Shown here: piece after piece, positions 52,915 to 63,674 of the stretch
How positions within the stretch are numbered: position 1 is the stretch's first letter
Layout of the letters: each line of letters starts with the position of its first letter
NCBI GenBank assembly: GCA_903813345.2
Contig: CAIIXF020000005.1
Span: 14,077,375-14,141,374 of the forward strand
Length of the DNA stretch: 64,000 nt
From: Owenia fusiformis
Taxonomy: Eukaryota; Annelida; Polychaeta; Sabellida; Oweniidae
Direction: 5' to 3'
The notes under the pieces: generated by a model
What the model saw: only the letters and a program-made list of their open reading frames with translations
What the model was told of the DNA's origin: nothing
Databases searched by the model: none
Translations under genes and position numbers: made by a program

Positions 52915-55224
52915 TTAGGTGTCAAAGCTGCTAAAAAATAATGTAGTTGTTACAATTATTTGCTTGGATAAACATGATATAACATTTCTTAATTGATTAA
53001 TCTGATTAAGTTGAAATCGAAGTTCGACCGACGATCAATGCAATGCAATCAACAACTCTTGCAAATGTGAACGGGAGTCGTAAAGACAGAAAGTACAAGA
53101 ATCGTGATCAATGTTAAGTATAGTATTTAACACACATCTTTGAATATCGGGTAGGAGAACTGACATTCCAAAATGAAGAAGAATCATTTAGAACATTTGA
53201 TGTGTTGCCAATATATCAATTGCGTCTCAAATGAATGAAATAAAAGGTATAGCGGGCCACTAAAGCCGATGAGTGAAAACAATTATAATTGACGCATCTA
53301 GATCGCTCACTATAACTGTAAGTGAATAGGTTTGTAGATATGTCGAGGAAAATAAGCTATTTCGACGCTTGAAGTAATCTGATTACGCTTATTAATAATT
53401 ACGCGTGGCTATTAAACACAAGTGTTGTGTAGAACAAAAAACAAGAAAACTGAACGACCTTTTATCTCAGTTTCAAAGTGTTCCAGATATTTCCGCATGT
53501 TCAAAAACACAAAATTTATATTTTAGGCTATCCATATTTTGTCAGATATCTCCAATTCATATTACAGGGAAAACATAATCATGTTTCCGAAAAGAATTTA
53601 CACTCGCTACTCAAAATGAGGCACGGACAAGTACAGAGAATAGCCCAGTGAAGGCATCTATGGCCAGAAAAAAGTAGTTTTCAAAAATAAATGTAGTCCC
53701 AACACAATTGTGATCATGACGAGTCAGTAAGCTAGTGTGTAGGCACAGTTGTCATCTTTTTGCAATTACAACATGCCATTTCTTCTGAAAATGCGTTTAT
53801 TTGGGTTATCTGAAGGAAAATTTCGAGTCAAGTGGCGTATTAATTTTGCCTTCATTTTTGTGAATTTCAATTTCTGTCTGCAGAGAGAGGGGGTAGTGTC
53901 ACAATTGACCAATTATTTCAAAAAATAGATGTTTGGCCCCTATTGAGTTTAGTGTCAAAATGTAGCTTAGACATAGGTTTAGAACCTCAGATAGGCCAGT
54001 GAGGCCACATAAATCCATAACTCGAGACAAAAAGTCAGGCGTTTGCCCTTTTGCCCATTGACTAGTATGGTGACGTGAATTAGGGCAGCTTGGCCTATCT
54101 AATAGTGGCTTTTCCATATGGGTGTCGACTCTCATGAAAGGTAAATGGCCCATGACCCAATTTTAGGAACATTTGATTTCTTTTGGTATTGACTATGACA
54201 TGTATGAGTGCAATGTGTTGAAGTGAGTAGGTGTTGTTCAGGAGTACAGCCAAATTATATTTTCTTTACTATGAAATTCATAACAAAATGCCATAGATTT
54301 GAAATATTTCGATTTATTCTATAAATCTTTTTCAAGTATGATCCGCATAATGTTAATACTTTAGCGTTAAAAACATCAAAAATGATTGAGATTTACAAAT
54401 TTTCGATGTATTTCTAAATCTTCTTCGTGTAAACAGAAATATACACCATTGTTATAATGTTTACCTGGAGAAGATTTACAAATAAATGGAAAATTTGTAA
54501 ATCTCATTTTGATGATCTGATAAATAACAGATATAATTATGATAAATATCGTAATCTTTGTTTGAAGGAAGGGTTGATTCTAGTCGGCTACTCATGTATG
54601 TCGTTTCACTACAAGTCCTTTTATGCCCTTGCCCTTTGCAGCTTCTAAAAAAAGATTTAATTTACAGTTTAGGGTGAGTGTTCATGTGTAACAAACGTCC
54701 TCTCATTAACATCACTAGTCCAAAGTGTACAAAAATACGACGGGTGACATGATTGTTTAAGAGTAATAGATAAAATTTTATAGGCATACTTATTCTCACC
54801 CAATTTGTATGATAATTAGTACATATGAAGATCAACCGATTATCTATAAGTTATCAAGACTGTAAATTACATAAATAGAAATACATTTCAAGATATGGCA
54901 CATCTCCCACATTAGGTTGCATATAAAAGGAATTCACTTTTAAGCACATTGGCATCATAACATATCATAACCACTGGTGGATCCAGGGGGTGAGGCCCGC
55001 CCCTACCCCTTTTGTGGGCCCAGAAAAAAGCAAGGTCCTTTTTGGGATAATTTGGCTTTTTTGGGCCAAATTTACAAATAATGCTACATTCATAGCTAGC
55101 ATTGATATTTGGGTCTGTCAAAGGCATGTGGGATTTGAATAATTGAATTTTGTAATTCATTTTAGGTTCAAAATTGTAATCTGCAAGCGGTATCTGCCAT
55201 TTTCCAAACATTAATTGTCAATAC

Positions 55225-55340
55225 ATGTAGACATAAAACAGAGTCGAGGTTACCGCTAACGCTTGTCCCCGCGTTCGATTCCCGGTTCAGCCACGTTTGT
55301 TTGTGCGTTATGTAATTCTGGGTGTTTGACTGAGTGGTGC
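55225..55340 (+). mobile_element. Fragment of a tRNA-derived SINE
   Basis: GTTACCGCTAACGCTTGTCC, then CCCGCGTTCGATTCCCGGTT (55269-55288), contains a strong B box. The A-box half is missing or degraded. The following sequence (TTTGTTTGTGCGTTATGTAA) is not tRNA-like. Likely a 5'-truncated SINE of a different family from the one at 52610. Confidence 0.45.
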
Positions 55341-55625
55341 ACGACTCGCTAAGTGGAGAGTGCATGTGAATACAAGATACAATAAAAAGGAATAAAATTG
55401 TAAGAATCGCCCACACATCCTTTGTGAAATTCGATTGATTCCACCACACATCATTTCCGAAACACAAAAGTGCGAATTTCTCCTTAACCGGGAATCTCAT
55501 GAACAAGGTATTTGCACCTGTTAATTGAGTCCAAATATCTAGATTATACTATTATTTGATGACCAGGTCATTTAAATTTGTTAATCCGTAGCCGACAGTT
55601 TAAAGTTGCATTCGCGAATACAAGT

Positions 55626-56045
55626 GTAAGGGGAAGCATCAAAAGATCAATGTCTAATAGAAAACTAAATAAATCTAGTTTGGGGGGGAGGGGGTCAAAG
55701 CTATTTCAGTTTGCTATCCGACAAATTTCAACATTTAAATTTTTCGCAATTTCGACTCGAAATGCCTTGGAATGGTTTAAAAATAAAGACTTTACCAGAT
55801 GCCTTCTTCACCAAGATGCATGCAACAAGGAATAGTATGCCTATTGTTGTTGGCACATGTTTTAAGAATCATAAATAAGTTATAGTACTGGCCCCATGAA
55901 AGTCCAAATTGAATCGCTAAAACATGTGAAAAGTCCGCGATCAACTTTCATTGTATTTAGTTTTGAGGGGGATGGGGGGTCCAACTCAAAACTAGATTTA
56001 TTTAGTTTCCTATCAGACATTGAACGTTTGATGCCTCCCCTAACG
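55626..56045. repeat. Inverted repeat pair with ~70-bp arms, possible MITE
   Basis: The left arm (55626-55696) contains GGGGAAGCATCAAAAGATCA and ACTAAATAAATCTAGTTTGG. The right arm (55972-56045), read in reverse complement, has GGGGAGGCATCAAACGTTCA and ACTAAATAAATCTAGTTTTG. Runs of G sit at the inner side of both. The similar peptides read from each arm on opposite strands are a by-product of the inversion and not evidence of a gene. Confidence 0.65.
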
Positions 56046-57259
56046 TGGTCGAATAGAAGACCCATGAGTAGCACAGAAGATTCGAGTAAAATGTAAATGT
56101 TTTATTACTTTACTGATTTCAATATTGTTTGCATTGTTGTAAACTAATTCCATTACCCGTTCAGAAAGGTATTTGATTTTAAAAAAGTAGGTCAACAAAG
56201 GTCAAATCGGGGTCAACTGACCCGGGGTATACATTTTGTGATAAATTGTTAATTTTCTTTCAAAAGAAAGAAAAATGTTTTGGTGCAAAAATGCTATATT
56301 TCGTATATATCAAATGAAGCAAAAATCACGGGTTTTCTATAACCAATTTTATGCACTTTCAAATATAGCAGGTATTGCGAAAACCCATTGAAATCAATGG
56401 AACCCGCAATTAAATAATCAACAATTTCCAAATGAACTTGATTTTTGTCTTTAATCATTCATATTTTAAGATGCTTGTGATTCAACAAAACAATAGCTAT
56501 ATAAATGCTTGACTTGGTCTTATTCCAATAGAATAAATCGAAAAATGAAAAACTGGGAGGAGGGAGGATAAAAATGTTGAGAATTTTGACAGGAGCATCG
56601 TCATAATCATGTTACCAGATTTTGAACAAACATTCAGGAATATGCAAATTGCAAAAGTGTATTCATTAAAATCGTGAAGGGAACGCGACTCGCTAATAAT
56701 TTCGCGATTCACTGTATTTTACTTGACATCAAGTTTCGCCTTTCTTAATTTTGCTACTCTACCACCAATCACCTCGATTTGCCATATAATGGGCATGTAG
56801 TGGTCCAGAATTCGAATTCAAACAGCCACAATTTTGTTCACTCTAACATTTGAACCGTGAATTCTGGTCTTATTTCCCAACGAAAAATTCCAAAACTCAA
56901 GCAACGAAATGACAAGAAATGGTCGAGATATTGGTTCGAATCTTTAAACTGTTTATTTAAACTTATAGTCCGTCGGTTATAACTTCAGAAAGGACCACGG
57001 AAGGTATCGCAACAGATTTTAGTTGTTGGATAAAGGCTATTTTCTCGATATTTGAAAAGGTGCACATGTTAGGCCAATGCATAATCTAAAGGAAAAGTAC
57101 TCATAGAGATGATAAAATAATTTGGACTTCGAGACAGGGAAGGTCCAAACACCCCATCGACTCCTTTTATCAAAAAGGTTTTCCTGATTTTCAGCCCCCT
57201 TCCACTCCTGTTTTTCAATGTTTTATGCATCAATATGTTGCATTTGTAGACATAGTTAA

Positions 57260-57428
57260 CCTCTTAAAAGGAAAATAGGATTCAATTTGGATAAAGTGGA
57301 AAACAATATTTCCCATGTTATTTTCCCATAGGGAAAACTCACGCGATCCATTGTTTTCAACAAAACTTGGTCACTCAGAATCGATATCTTCATAATCTCT
57401 GCTTGAATCCTATTTTCTTTTTAAGAGG
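57260..57428. mobile_element. Short foldback copy related to the 36984 element
   Basis: CCTCTTAAAAGGAAAATAGG / ATTCAA and TTGAATCCTATTTTCTTTTT / AAGAGG are inverted repeats of 26 bp with one mismatch. Between them CCCATGTTATTTTCCCATAG and GCGATCCATTGTTTTCAACA parallel the centre of the 36984-37695 element (CCCATGTTATTTCTCCATTG, GCTATCCATTGGTTTCAGTT). The flanking 57120-57259 may belong to it too. Confidence 0.6.
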
Positions 57429-57529
57429 TTGTCTGTGTCTGTGTGCCCATAGACTGAATTACTAGTCTGCATTAAACGTTTAATTGAATTGTTGTTTTAT
57501 CTATAATCAGTCATGAACATTGAACTCAC

Positions 57530-58305
57530 CTTCCTTGAAACTTTTTCCAGATTATCTATTTTTTGTTTCAACCTTTTAGCTAATGCATTCACTTTTGACT
57601 TAAACCTAAAATCAAGGTTGTTCCCTAATTCCTGAAGGAGCCCTATTTTATTCATCAAAGGACGAAAAATTTCTTCTCTCTCTTCCCTTGGCCAGTTCAG
57701 GTCTAGCCAACTGTTTGTGTAACCATCGATTTGTCCAAGTATAGTTCTAAAATCTTCAAAGGAAAAGGAACGTCGATTGCCGTAGTCAAAAAAATAATAT
57801 AGTATATCTACATACATTATTCGTGAAGACAACCGTCCATAGGCATCATAGTTTTGTAATACAGAGTCGTATTCTTGGAGATCAACTAGTAAATTTTCAA
57901 TTTTGACAGCCTCGCTTTGAATAGCCATTATGACATCCATGACTTTGTCGACACCATCTAAAGCCAAATCAATCCATCGTAACGATTTTTTTAATATTCT
58001 GCTTGATTTGCGAGCCATCTTTGTGATATTTCTTGCTTTAGTCAATTGGTGTTTTATTGAACTGGAATAGCGTGGTGAAATGGACTGTTTCCAGATGTCT
58101 GATGAGAAGTCATTCACCATTTCGATTATTTTGATGAGACTTTCTCCCAGGGTACTGTTCTTTACGAGTAATATCTTGAGTTCCTCCGGCATATCATCCT
58201 TATTATCTTCAGGTATACCGCCGTCTCCATTTGCTTCGCCATTAGCTATGGCGTCGTCCTCGGCTGAAACCTTCATTGCTGTTGATACCACAATTGTAAT
58301 CATCC
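57530..58305 (-). CDS. Secreted helix-rich, cysteine-free protein, exon 2 (family unknown)
   Basis: Minus-strand exon after a TTTTCAG acceptor (58306-58307). Joined to exon 1 at 58522-58540 it gives MNLIYLGMITIVV-STAMKVSAEDDA, a good signal peptide with likely cleavage after VSA. The mature part begins with an acidic, Gly/Asn-rich stretch and continues as amphipathic helices with many Leu/Ile/Lys/Asp (KARNITKMARKSSRILKKSL, MDVIMAIQSEAVKIENLLVD, NALAKRLKQKIDNLEKVSRK). No cysteine occurs in the visible 265 residues. Possible N-glycosylation sites are NST and NIT. The exon ends in phase 0 at a consensus donor (AAG/GTGAGT, 57529), but reading through meets a stop ten codons later (57497), so the C-terminus is either there or in an unseen exon. 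I do not recognise the family; an extracellular helical bundle is the most I would infer. Confidence 0.75.
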
Positions 58306-58521
58306 CTGAAAATATGAAGTTGCAATTTAAAGTTAAAAGTCACATTTTCACATTTGAACCTCTATTTAATTAAAATGAAGACGTCGTATTAAGAAATGGT
58401 TGAGTACATTAATACCATGTCCAAAAACAAAACTCTCCCGCTTTGTGCTGGATATTAAGAAAACAATTAATCAATTTAAAGCGATTAAGTTAAGTTGATA
58501 ATATTAACATATGAAACTTAC

Positions 58522-58540
58522 CAAGATAAATCAGATTCAT
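58522..58540 (-). CDS. Signal-peptide exon of the secreted helical protein
   Basis: Minus-strand ATG at 58540-58538 preceded by GGAGCAAA. It encodes MNLIYL plus one base, then a consensus donor (CTTG/GTAAGT). Phase 1 matches exon 2, and the join yields an uninterrupted hydrophobic signal sequence, which is the main reason for adding this short exon. The 217-nt intron is ordinary. Confidence 0.75.
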
Positions 58541-58643
58541 TTTGCTCCAGTGAACGTGCAGTCTTCCCTAACTTGTTTCTGATGTCAATAGCAGATCAAA
58601 TTTTATTGCGATGCTTTAAATTCAATTTGAAAACCTGAAAACA

Positions 58644-58649
58644 ATTATA
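58644..58649 (-). promoter_or_regulatory. Possible TATA box of the secreted-protein gene
   Basis: On the minus strand CGCGTATAATTG lies about 105 bp upstream of the ATG. Transcription from about 30 bp downstream would give a 5' UTR of about 75 nt without further exons. The sequence is AT-rich, so chance is possible. Confidence 0.3.
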
Positions 58650-60093
58650 CGCGTGAAATGTCAGATAATGTCAACACGGTAGTATTTATTTTCATGATAG
58701 TTTATATCTATTATCATGATCGATAAAAACACGCGCTGACATTAATATTTATTTTTATGATATTTTATATATATTATCGTGATCGATCAAAAACCGCGCT
58801 AACATTTGCACACCACAACACCATGACAACGGCGACGATATGACAACATATTCAACTTTTATAATTAGTAAAAAGTATATATGTCATGAAAAGTGCTGTT
58901 TTTCGTTTCTTTTGAAAGAAATAATTTAAGGAAAATTAATGGCAAAAACTCTTGTTGAAACATGGTGAAAGTAGACATTGGAAATTGAACAAGTTCAATT
59001 TCAGACTCCGGATGACAGATTTTCTTTAGTTTTAGACATACAACGGACTGGACTGAACCTCGACTTTGACCCCGTCCTGGACTGGATCGCAACTTAAGTG
59101 GTAGTTAACCACATGCGATCGCAAAAACTGTAGAATTCCAACTTAATATTAGGGTCGTTCGAAAAGTTTTGCACGAAAGCTTCTCACGAGAAAAGATTTT
59201 ATCATTCTTACTTGGAATTTGATACAGATCTATATCATATATGTCATGATTTAGAGACAGAAAATATTGACATTTCAAAAGTAATGCTTTTTTCGTCTCT
59301 TTTACAAGTAACAATTCGAAGACAATTTATGTGAGGAAGCCTTGTCAAAAAATGGTCAGATAATCCTTTCGAAAAAGCGCTACTTGGACTAAGTCATTTT
59401 TCGTGAAGAGTAATTAAATCTTCTTTTATATGTTTGCATTTTCAAATCACGTTACTTTGCATTTAACACGTTACTTAATTGGACTTTGACTTGTCTCCAC
59501 CAAGAATGCATGCTTTTTTATGTACGATGCATATTCAAAACAGTTACTTTGCCATCAAAACGTAACTTCATTGGATTTTAACTTTTCTCCACAAGGAATT
59601 CTACACTTATTTCATAACTCACACATTAAATTTGGAGAACTTTTTATTTTGACCTTCTTTCCAGTCACCATATTTCAAAAGTTGGGCAAAATGTTTACTG
59701 GCGGCAAAAGGTTAATACTATTAGCATAATCATGGCTATGAGTATACCAGATTGACATTCAGAGTCTAATAAGAATATTTGCAAAAACGGAGTCCAATAA
59801 TATAGCACGGTATGGTTATTCATAATCATAGCTGTATATGAAGAATGATTTTAAGAAATTGAGACTTAAAAAGGCTTAGGTGTATAGCAATACCTATGGA
59901 AATGCCAATTTTTAATGCCTATTCATAAATGCATCCTCAAGTGATACCATTCAAATTATTTTGAAGTTGTGTCACAAGATACATATCTTGTCATAATTAA
60001 TTTCCCAGTGAAGTTCCAGACATATTAATTAAGAAAGTCATAACCTGTTCATTTATATTGTGTATATTTGTCATAACAAGTTAATATTCAATT
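58650..60093. other. Region between the secreted-protein gene and PUS1
   Basis: No gene seen. Two stretches (about 58880-59000 and 59240-59360) are diverged copies of each other, both with GTCATGA and TTTCGT(T/C)TCTTTT followed by AATTTA(A/T). The 3' UTR of PUS1 (minus strand) should begin below 60094; the nearest AATAAA on that strand that I noticed is near 59643. Confidence 0.4.
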
Positions 60094-60309
60094 TCATGTA
60101 TCATTAGTCTTGTCAACATTGGTAAGTCCTGATTGTCCGAGCTCTGGTGTTCCCTCAATAGGTGTCACCTCCGTAGGTTCCTGTTTTGAAGAGTCATCAA
60201 GTATTTTAGTTACATCCAATTCATTTGTTTTGTCTGTTTCATTTACAGAATTCTCAACTGCACTGGGATTTTCTGTGTTTGTACTCTGATTCAATTCAGC
60301 TTCATTTGC
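60094..60309 (-). CDS. PUS1: PUS1 last exon: acidic C-terminal tail
   Basis: Minus strand, acceptor TTTTGCAG (60310-60311), phase 0. It encodes ANEAELNQSTNTENPSAVEN and an acidic Thr/Ser/Pro-rich tail ending DKTNDT, with the stop at 60094-60096. The tail is low in structure and not conserved in sequence; animal PUS1 proteins also end in a Gly/Ser/acidic tail. Its assignment rests on position, phase and the acceptor, since the preceding exon ends in a run of glutamates at a GTACAT donor. Confidence 0.75.
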   Translation of the reverse strand, partial: ANEAELNQSTNTENPSAVENSVNETDKTNELDVTKILDDSSKQEPTEVTPIEGTPELGQSGLTNVDKTNDT

Positions 60310-60855
60310 CTGCAAAACAACAAAGAGAAAATTTTGTACCATATTTGCATTATTTCAAAGCAACATGCATTTCCCATTTTAGGTCATTTTTATGATTTTG
60401 CTATATCAATTTACAGGCTATATGGTGCTAGTGTAGGTTTTAGACCATGTTACACGCATATAAGGATCTAATTTGTGTAAATTGGATAAACATTACCAGA
60501 GTTAGAGCCATCACGGAAAACAATTCTGTAACTAGTTGTCACTCTTATCTTGGTATCAAAGAAGTGTATACTCATTAAACTAAACCACTGATTTATTCTT
60601 GACAAACTTTGTTGCAATTCTACATCTTTGTGTATGTCCAATATCAATTATACACTGAAATATTATTTTAAATCAGAATTCCTACGGATAAGATCAGTCA
60701 ATGGAAACAAAATCATCACTGATAATTCTGTAAAAAAATCAAGTTTCACAAAATCATCACTGATAATTCTGTTCCTCTCAGTCCCAAATGATTTGAGAAA
60801 CTTGTACATGTAGTCTATTGAGACAATTTTAGCCCAAATAATCTTAATTATGTAC

Positions 60856-60994
60856 CTCTTCTTCCTCCTTAGCACGCACTCTCTTAATGAGGGCCGCTGC
60901 TCTTCCGGTTCCTGTCTCCATACTGGCTGGAATATGCTCAGAGATTCTGTCGCCAAAATGATGGTACGGTAAAGTAGACAGCCAGTTGAACATA
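60856..60994 (-). CDS. PUS1: PUS1 penultimate exon
   Basis: 139 nt, acceptor CACCAG, entering in phase 2 (split Ser) and leaving in phase 0 (GAGGAG then GTACAT). It encodes MFNWLSTLPYHHFG, IPASMETGTG and RAAALIKRVRAKEEEE. The split serine plus MFNWLSTLP corresponds to the conserved S-M-x-x-W-L-S-T-L-P block near the end of animal PUS1. Confidence 0.9.
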
Positions 60995-61334
60995 CTGGTG
61001 CAAGGTAAAGGAGAATACAGGATGATAAAAGTTAAAAGAGCTCTAACAATTTTGAAGATAAATCAGGTAAGGGTATTTTTTCAAAGAATATGATCAAATA
61101 TTCATGCATGTAAAAATCAAGTTTCACTTTTTGTTAATGAAGTGCATTTCATGGTTACCATAGTAATCTGAGTCAATGGAACCCTGAGGAGTCCTAGGAA
61201 GAAAGATTTGACAAAAGACTTTTATTCAAATGTACCCTGTTTGATATCGTAGACTACTTTATCATCTCGGTTCTTGCAAATTGATCATTAAATGCACTTA
61301 TGCATATACATGTATGTATTTATTTTAAGGATAC

Positions 61335-61405
61335 GATTTTTCCTCCTTCTCCGTTTCAACAACTGTTGTATAGATGTAATCATCCTTGAACTTGTCAATG
61401 ATATC
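61335..61405 (-). CDS. PUS1: PUS1 exon: DIIDKFKDDYIYTTVVETEK
   Basis: 71 nt, acceptor TATTTCAG, phase 0 in and phase 2 out (donor GTATCC, weak but phase-correct). It encodes DIIDKFKDDYIYTTVVETEK then EEK and a split serine. It matches the F-K-x-x-x-I-Y-x-T-I-I-x-T-E segment that follows the GLGL motif in animal PUS1. Confidence 0.88.
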
Positions 61406-61545
61406 CTGAAATAGACAAAAACAAAAATTTGATCACGTTCTTCATTTTACAAATGGTAGGTGGTGACATTTTTCATGTTTATGACTTGTCTTATTGGACA
61501 TGAGCTGTGTGAACTTTCAGGAGTCATTCTTAATGTAAACTGTAC

Positions 61546-61665
61546 CTTGTATTTAGTCCAATCAATGGCATCGTGCAATCCATCATTGCCATAGCGTTTA
61601 TTGTATATATCATAGTGTACTTGTTCTAGTTTTAGTCCCAAACCTGGTGCTTTTGGAACATCATA
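61546..61665 (-). CDS. PUS1: PUS1 exon: VPKAPGLGL motif
   Basis: 120 nt, acceptor ATTTTCAG, phase 0 in and out (donor GTACAG). It encodes [20 protein letters not shown] and [29 protein letters not shown] plus the YN.R.G.DGLH block is diagnostic of PUS1 (TruA-family) tRNA pseudouridine synthases and identifies this gene. Confidence 0.96.
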
Positions 61666-61916
61666 CTGAAAATGGAATATATACAGTATATAAAGTTTCT
61701 TCATAATTGTTCACTCATTAGACATTATGTTTTTAACACTTATCATACAAGTATTGTACAATATTATAGATTACTTTCAATAAATATTTAAATAAGACAA
61801 TAAAATCCAAAATGGCCACCAGATGTATTTTTAGTGATAAATCACATTAAAATCACTTTTATTTTTATCTTTATAAGGTACATTTTATTCATCAAAATAA
61901 TAATAGATTTTCCAAC

Positions 61917-61987
61917 CTTGAAAGGAGCCTGTGCCCATTCTATTGCTTCCTTACAGGCCAGACCTCTCATTATTGCAATTGCCATTC
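61917..61987 (-). CDS. PUS1: PUS1 exon: GMAIAIMRG helix
   Basis: 71 nt, acceptor TTTTACAG, phase 1 in and 0 out. It encodes (G)MAIAIMRGLACKEAIEWAQA then PFK, the helix after the IRKMIG motif. The donor is GTTGGA, weaker than the others but phase-consistent, with the next exon following 251 nt on. Confidence 0.9.
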
Positions 61988-62064
61988 CTGTAAAAATGAA
62001 ATTAACACAAAACATATTTATTTAACCTCTTGACTACCTGGAGTGACAACATTTCTTTTTTTCA

Positions 62065-62325
62065 CCTTACCTAATTTTCCTTACTTATAATTTCCTTATT
62101 CAATGCTTTCTTTACCTATCATTTCCTTATTCAATGCTTTCCTTACCTATCATTTCCTTATTCAATGATTTCCTTACCTATAATTTCCTTATTGAATGCT
62201 TTCCTTACCTATCATTTCCTTATTCAATGCTTTCCTTACCTATAATTTCCTTATTCAATGATTTCCTTACCTATAATTTCCTTATTCAATGCTCTCCTTA
62301 CCTATCATTTCTTTCTCTACCATTT
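62065..62325. repeat. 31-bp minisatellite made of copies of a PUS1 5' splice site
   Basis: Plus-strand unit CAATGCTTTCCTTACCTATC / ATTTCCTTATT, about 31 bp, seven or eight copies with a degenerate fringe at 62065-62100. On the minus strand each unit reads AAATGATAGGTAAGG or AAATTATAGGTAAGG. The authentic end of the adjacent PUS1 exon is AAAATGATAG followed by donor GTAAGG (62333/62332). The array therefore lies directly downstream of the real donor, in transcript order, and repeats it. Frames over the array are artefacts. Confidence 0.9.
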
Positions 62326-62332
62326 TCCTTAC

Positions 62333-62426
62333 CTATCATTTTCCTGATCTGATGTAACATGAAGCTCTGTCCCTTTACTTCAATTACAACAAACTCTATA
62401 CCCCCACGTACAAATGGCTGGCCACA
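62333..62426 (-). CDS. PUS1: PUS1 exon: [14 protein letters not shown] motif
   Basis: 94 nt, acceptor ATTACAG, phase 0 in and 1 out (donor GTAAGG). It encodes [20 protein letters not shown] and [11 protein letters not shown], then the split G. The V-x-G-x-S-F-(M/L)-x-H-Q-I-R-K-M motif is among the most conserved in TruA/PUS1 enzymes and forms part of the active-site cleft. Its donor neighbours the decoy-like minisatellite. Confidence 0.97.
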
Positions 62427-62676
62427 CTGTAATAAAAAAACAGCTTTCAATTTTTAGTTTTTTTTAATGTGAATCTTTTTATCTAGAATGATACAAGTTC
62501 TATATCAAAACAGAGACACTGTAACCATAACAATATATATGGTGAGGACAACGACTTACAATTTATAAACAATAAACAAAATAGTAGCCGTGACAAGTGA
62601 GATGAGTCACTGCCTGTCTGTCTAAGGATTAGCATTAAAATAGGGACAATAATTTTGAGGAAAGAAGTGTACTTAC

Positions 62677-62722
62677 TGACATACTCATGATGAATCTTTT
62701 TGCACTGGCCTCATCTGGTTTT
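62677..62722 (-). CDS. PUS1: PUS1 micro-exon KPDEASAKRFIMSMS
   Basis: 46 nt, acceptor CACTTCAG, entering in phase 2 and leaving in phase 0 at GTAAGT. It encodes the end of a split Lys, then KPDEASAKRFIMSMS, matching the P-x-E-P-S-A-x-R-x-I segment of animal PUS1 between the FHNFTS and FVREG blocks. Confidence 0.92.
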
Positions 62723-63420
62723 CTGAAGTGAAAAATATTCTACGTTGTGTACAAAATGTATTATCTATCATATCCTACTAAATATACATTCTTGTTGATA
62801 GTGTGTGAAAGGGGCAGATTATTGGACACTGACTAGTGACTATCACATCTCACTAATTATTTTACCAATCTTATTTTTACCGAATTAGCGACTGGGGGTT
62901 TTAAAAAATTCAAAATACCCCTTTTTATGCCATTCTAATAAGCACCCATATATGAAAGAAGTCAAATGTCACGGAATGAAAGAACTCCCAAGGAATTTCA
63001 TGTAATTTCAAGTACTTTGTGCTTAGAGCACAATTTGTGCGAAATCAACAAAGAGGCAAACCAGTCCTGCAACTTTTTGAACATCCTGTAGTTCTCTAGT
63101 GAACGGTGTCAAGAAATCATTTTTTCTACAATAACTGCAATTTATGCTCTCATGGTCACTTGGATGGGTTAACTAAGAAATGATCAGGACCTGGTGGTCC
63201 TAAAAACACACCAAATATTGTTTGATAGTCCTGATCCTGAATGACACACCACATGATATTTAAAAGTCTCTTATGACACACCACATATTGTTTAGCACAA
63301 ATCTTAAACCCAAAATACCAATGTACGAGTCATAAGAATACACTGGTTTAATAGAATATCCGTCAGCCTCACTGTATCAATTTACAAACAATTTCTACAC
63401 TAACTACAAAATAGACTTAC

Positions 63421-63527
63421 TTTCCAGAGGTAAAATTGTGGAAGTTTTTCGTTCCAAGGTACATTTTCAAAAGTTCATTAAAATCATCCACTCGGCTCAG
63501 AGGAACCCGATAACTCTCATCCGTATT
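63421..63527 (-). CDS. PUS1: PUS1 exon: GTKNFHNFTS motif
   Basis: 107 nt, acceptor ATTCCAG, phase 0 in and 2 out (donor GTAAGT). It encodes NTDESYRVPLSRVDDFNELL then KMYLGTKNFHNFTSGK. G-T-x-N-F-H-N-F-T-S is a PUS1 family hallmark. Confidence 0.96.
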
Positions 63528-63674
63528 CTGGAATACAAATGTACAGTACTTAACGTGATCAACAGGGTTAAAATAAAAATAAAGTATAAATCCAAAGCAA
63601 TAGGTATAATAGGTCTAAATAATAAAATAAAAGGGATTGAGACCCCATTCGATTGTTACATTATTCTAATGTAC

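Larger units (their letters stand above)
48150..57496. other. Intergenic region between CtBP and the minus-strand genes
   Basis: No gene I can support. It contains two large arrays (48757-48932, 51331-52155), a tRNA-derived SINE (52610-52914) and a fragment of another (about 55225-55340), an inverted repeat pair (55626-56045), a foldback copy (57260-57428) and AT-rich unique sequence. Frames of 60 to 110 codons here are scattered and show no domain or splice context. Confidence 0.55.

Noticed and set aside
55578-56074. Two frames on opposite strands with similar peptides (RSMSNRKLNKSS and RSMSDRKLNKSS)
   Set aside because: They read the two arms of one inverted repeat; there is no gene structure around them.
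60663-60956. 97-codon minus-strand frame at the PUS1 penultimate exon
   Set aside because: Wrong frame of the exon at 60856-60994 plus intron; the true frame is set by the split serine and the WLSTLP motif.
62134-62352. 72-codon plus-strand frame
   Set aside because: Translation of the 31-bp donor-site minisatellite and the antisense of PUS1.
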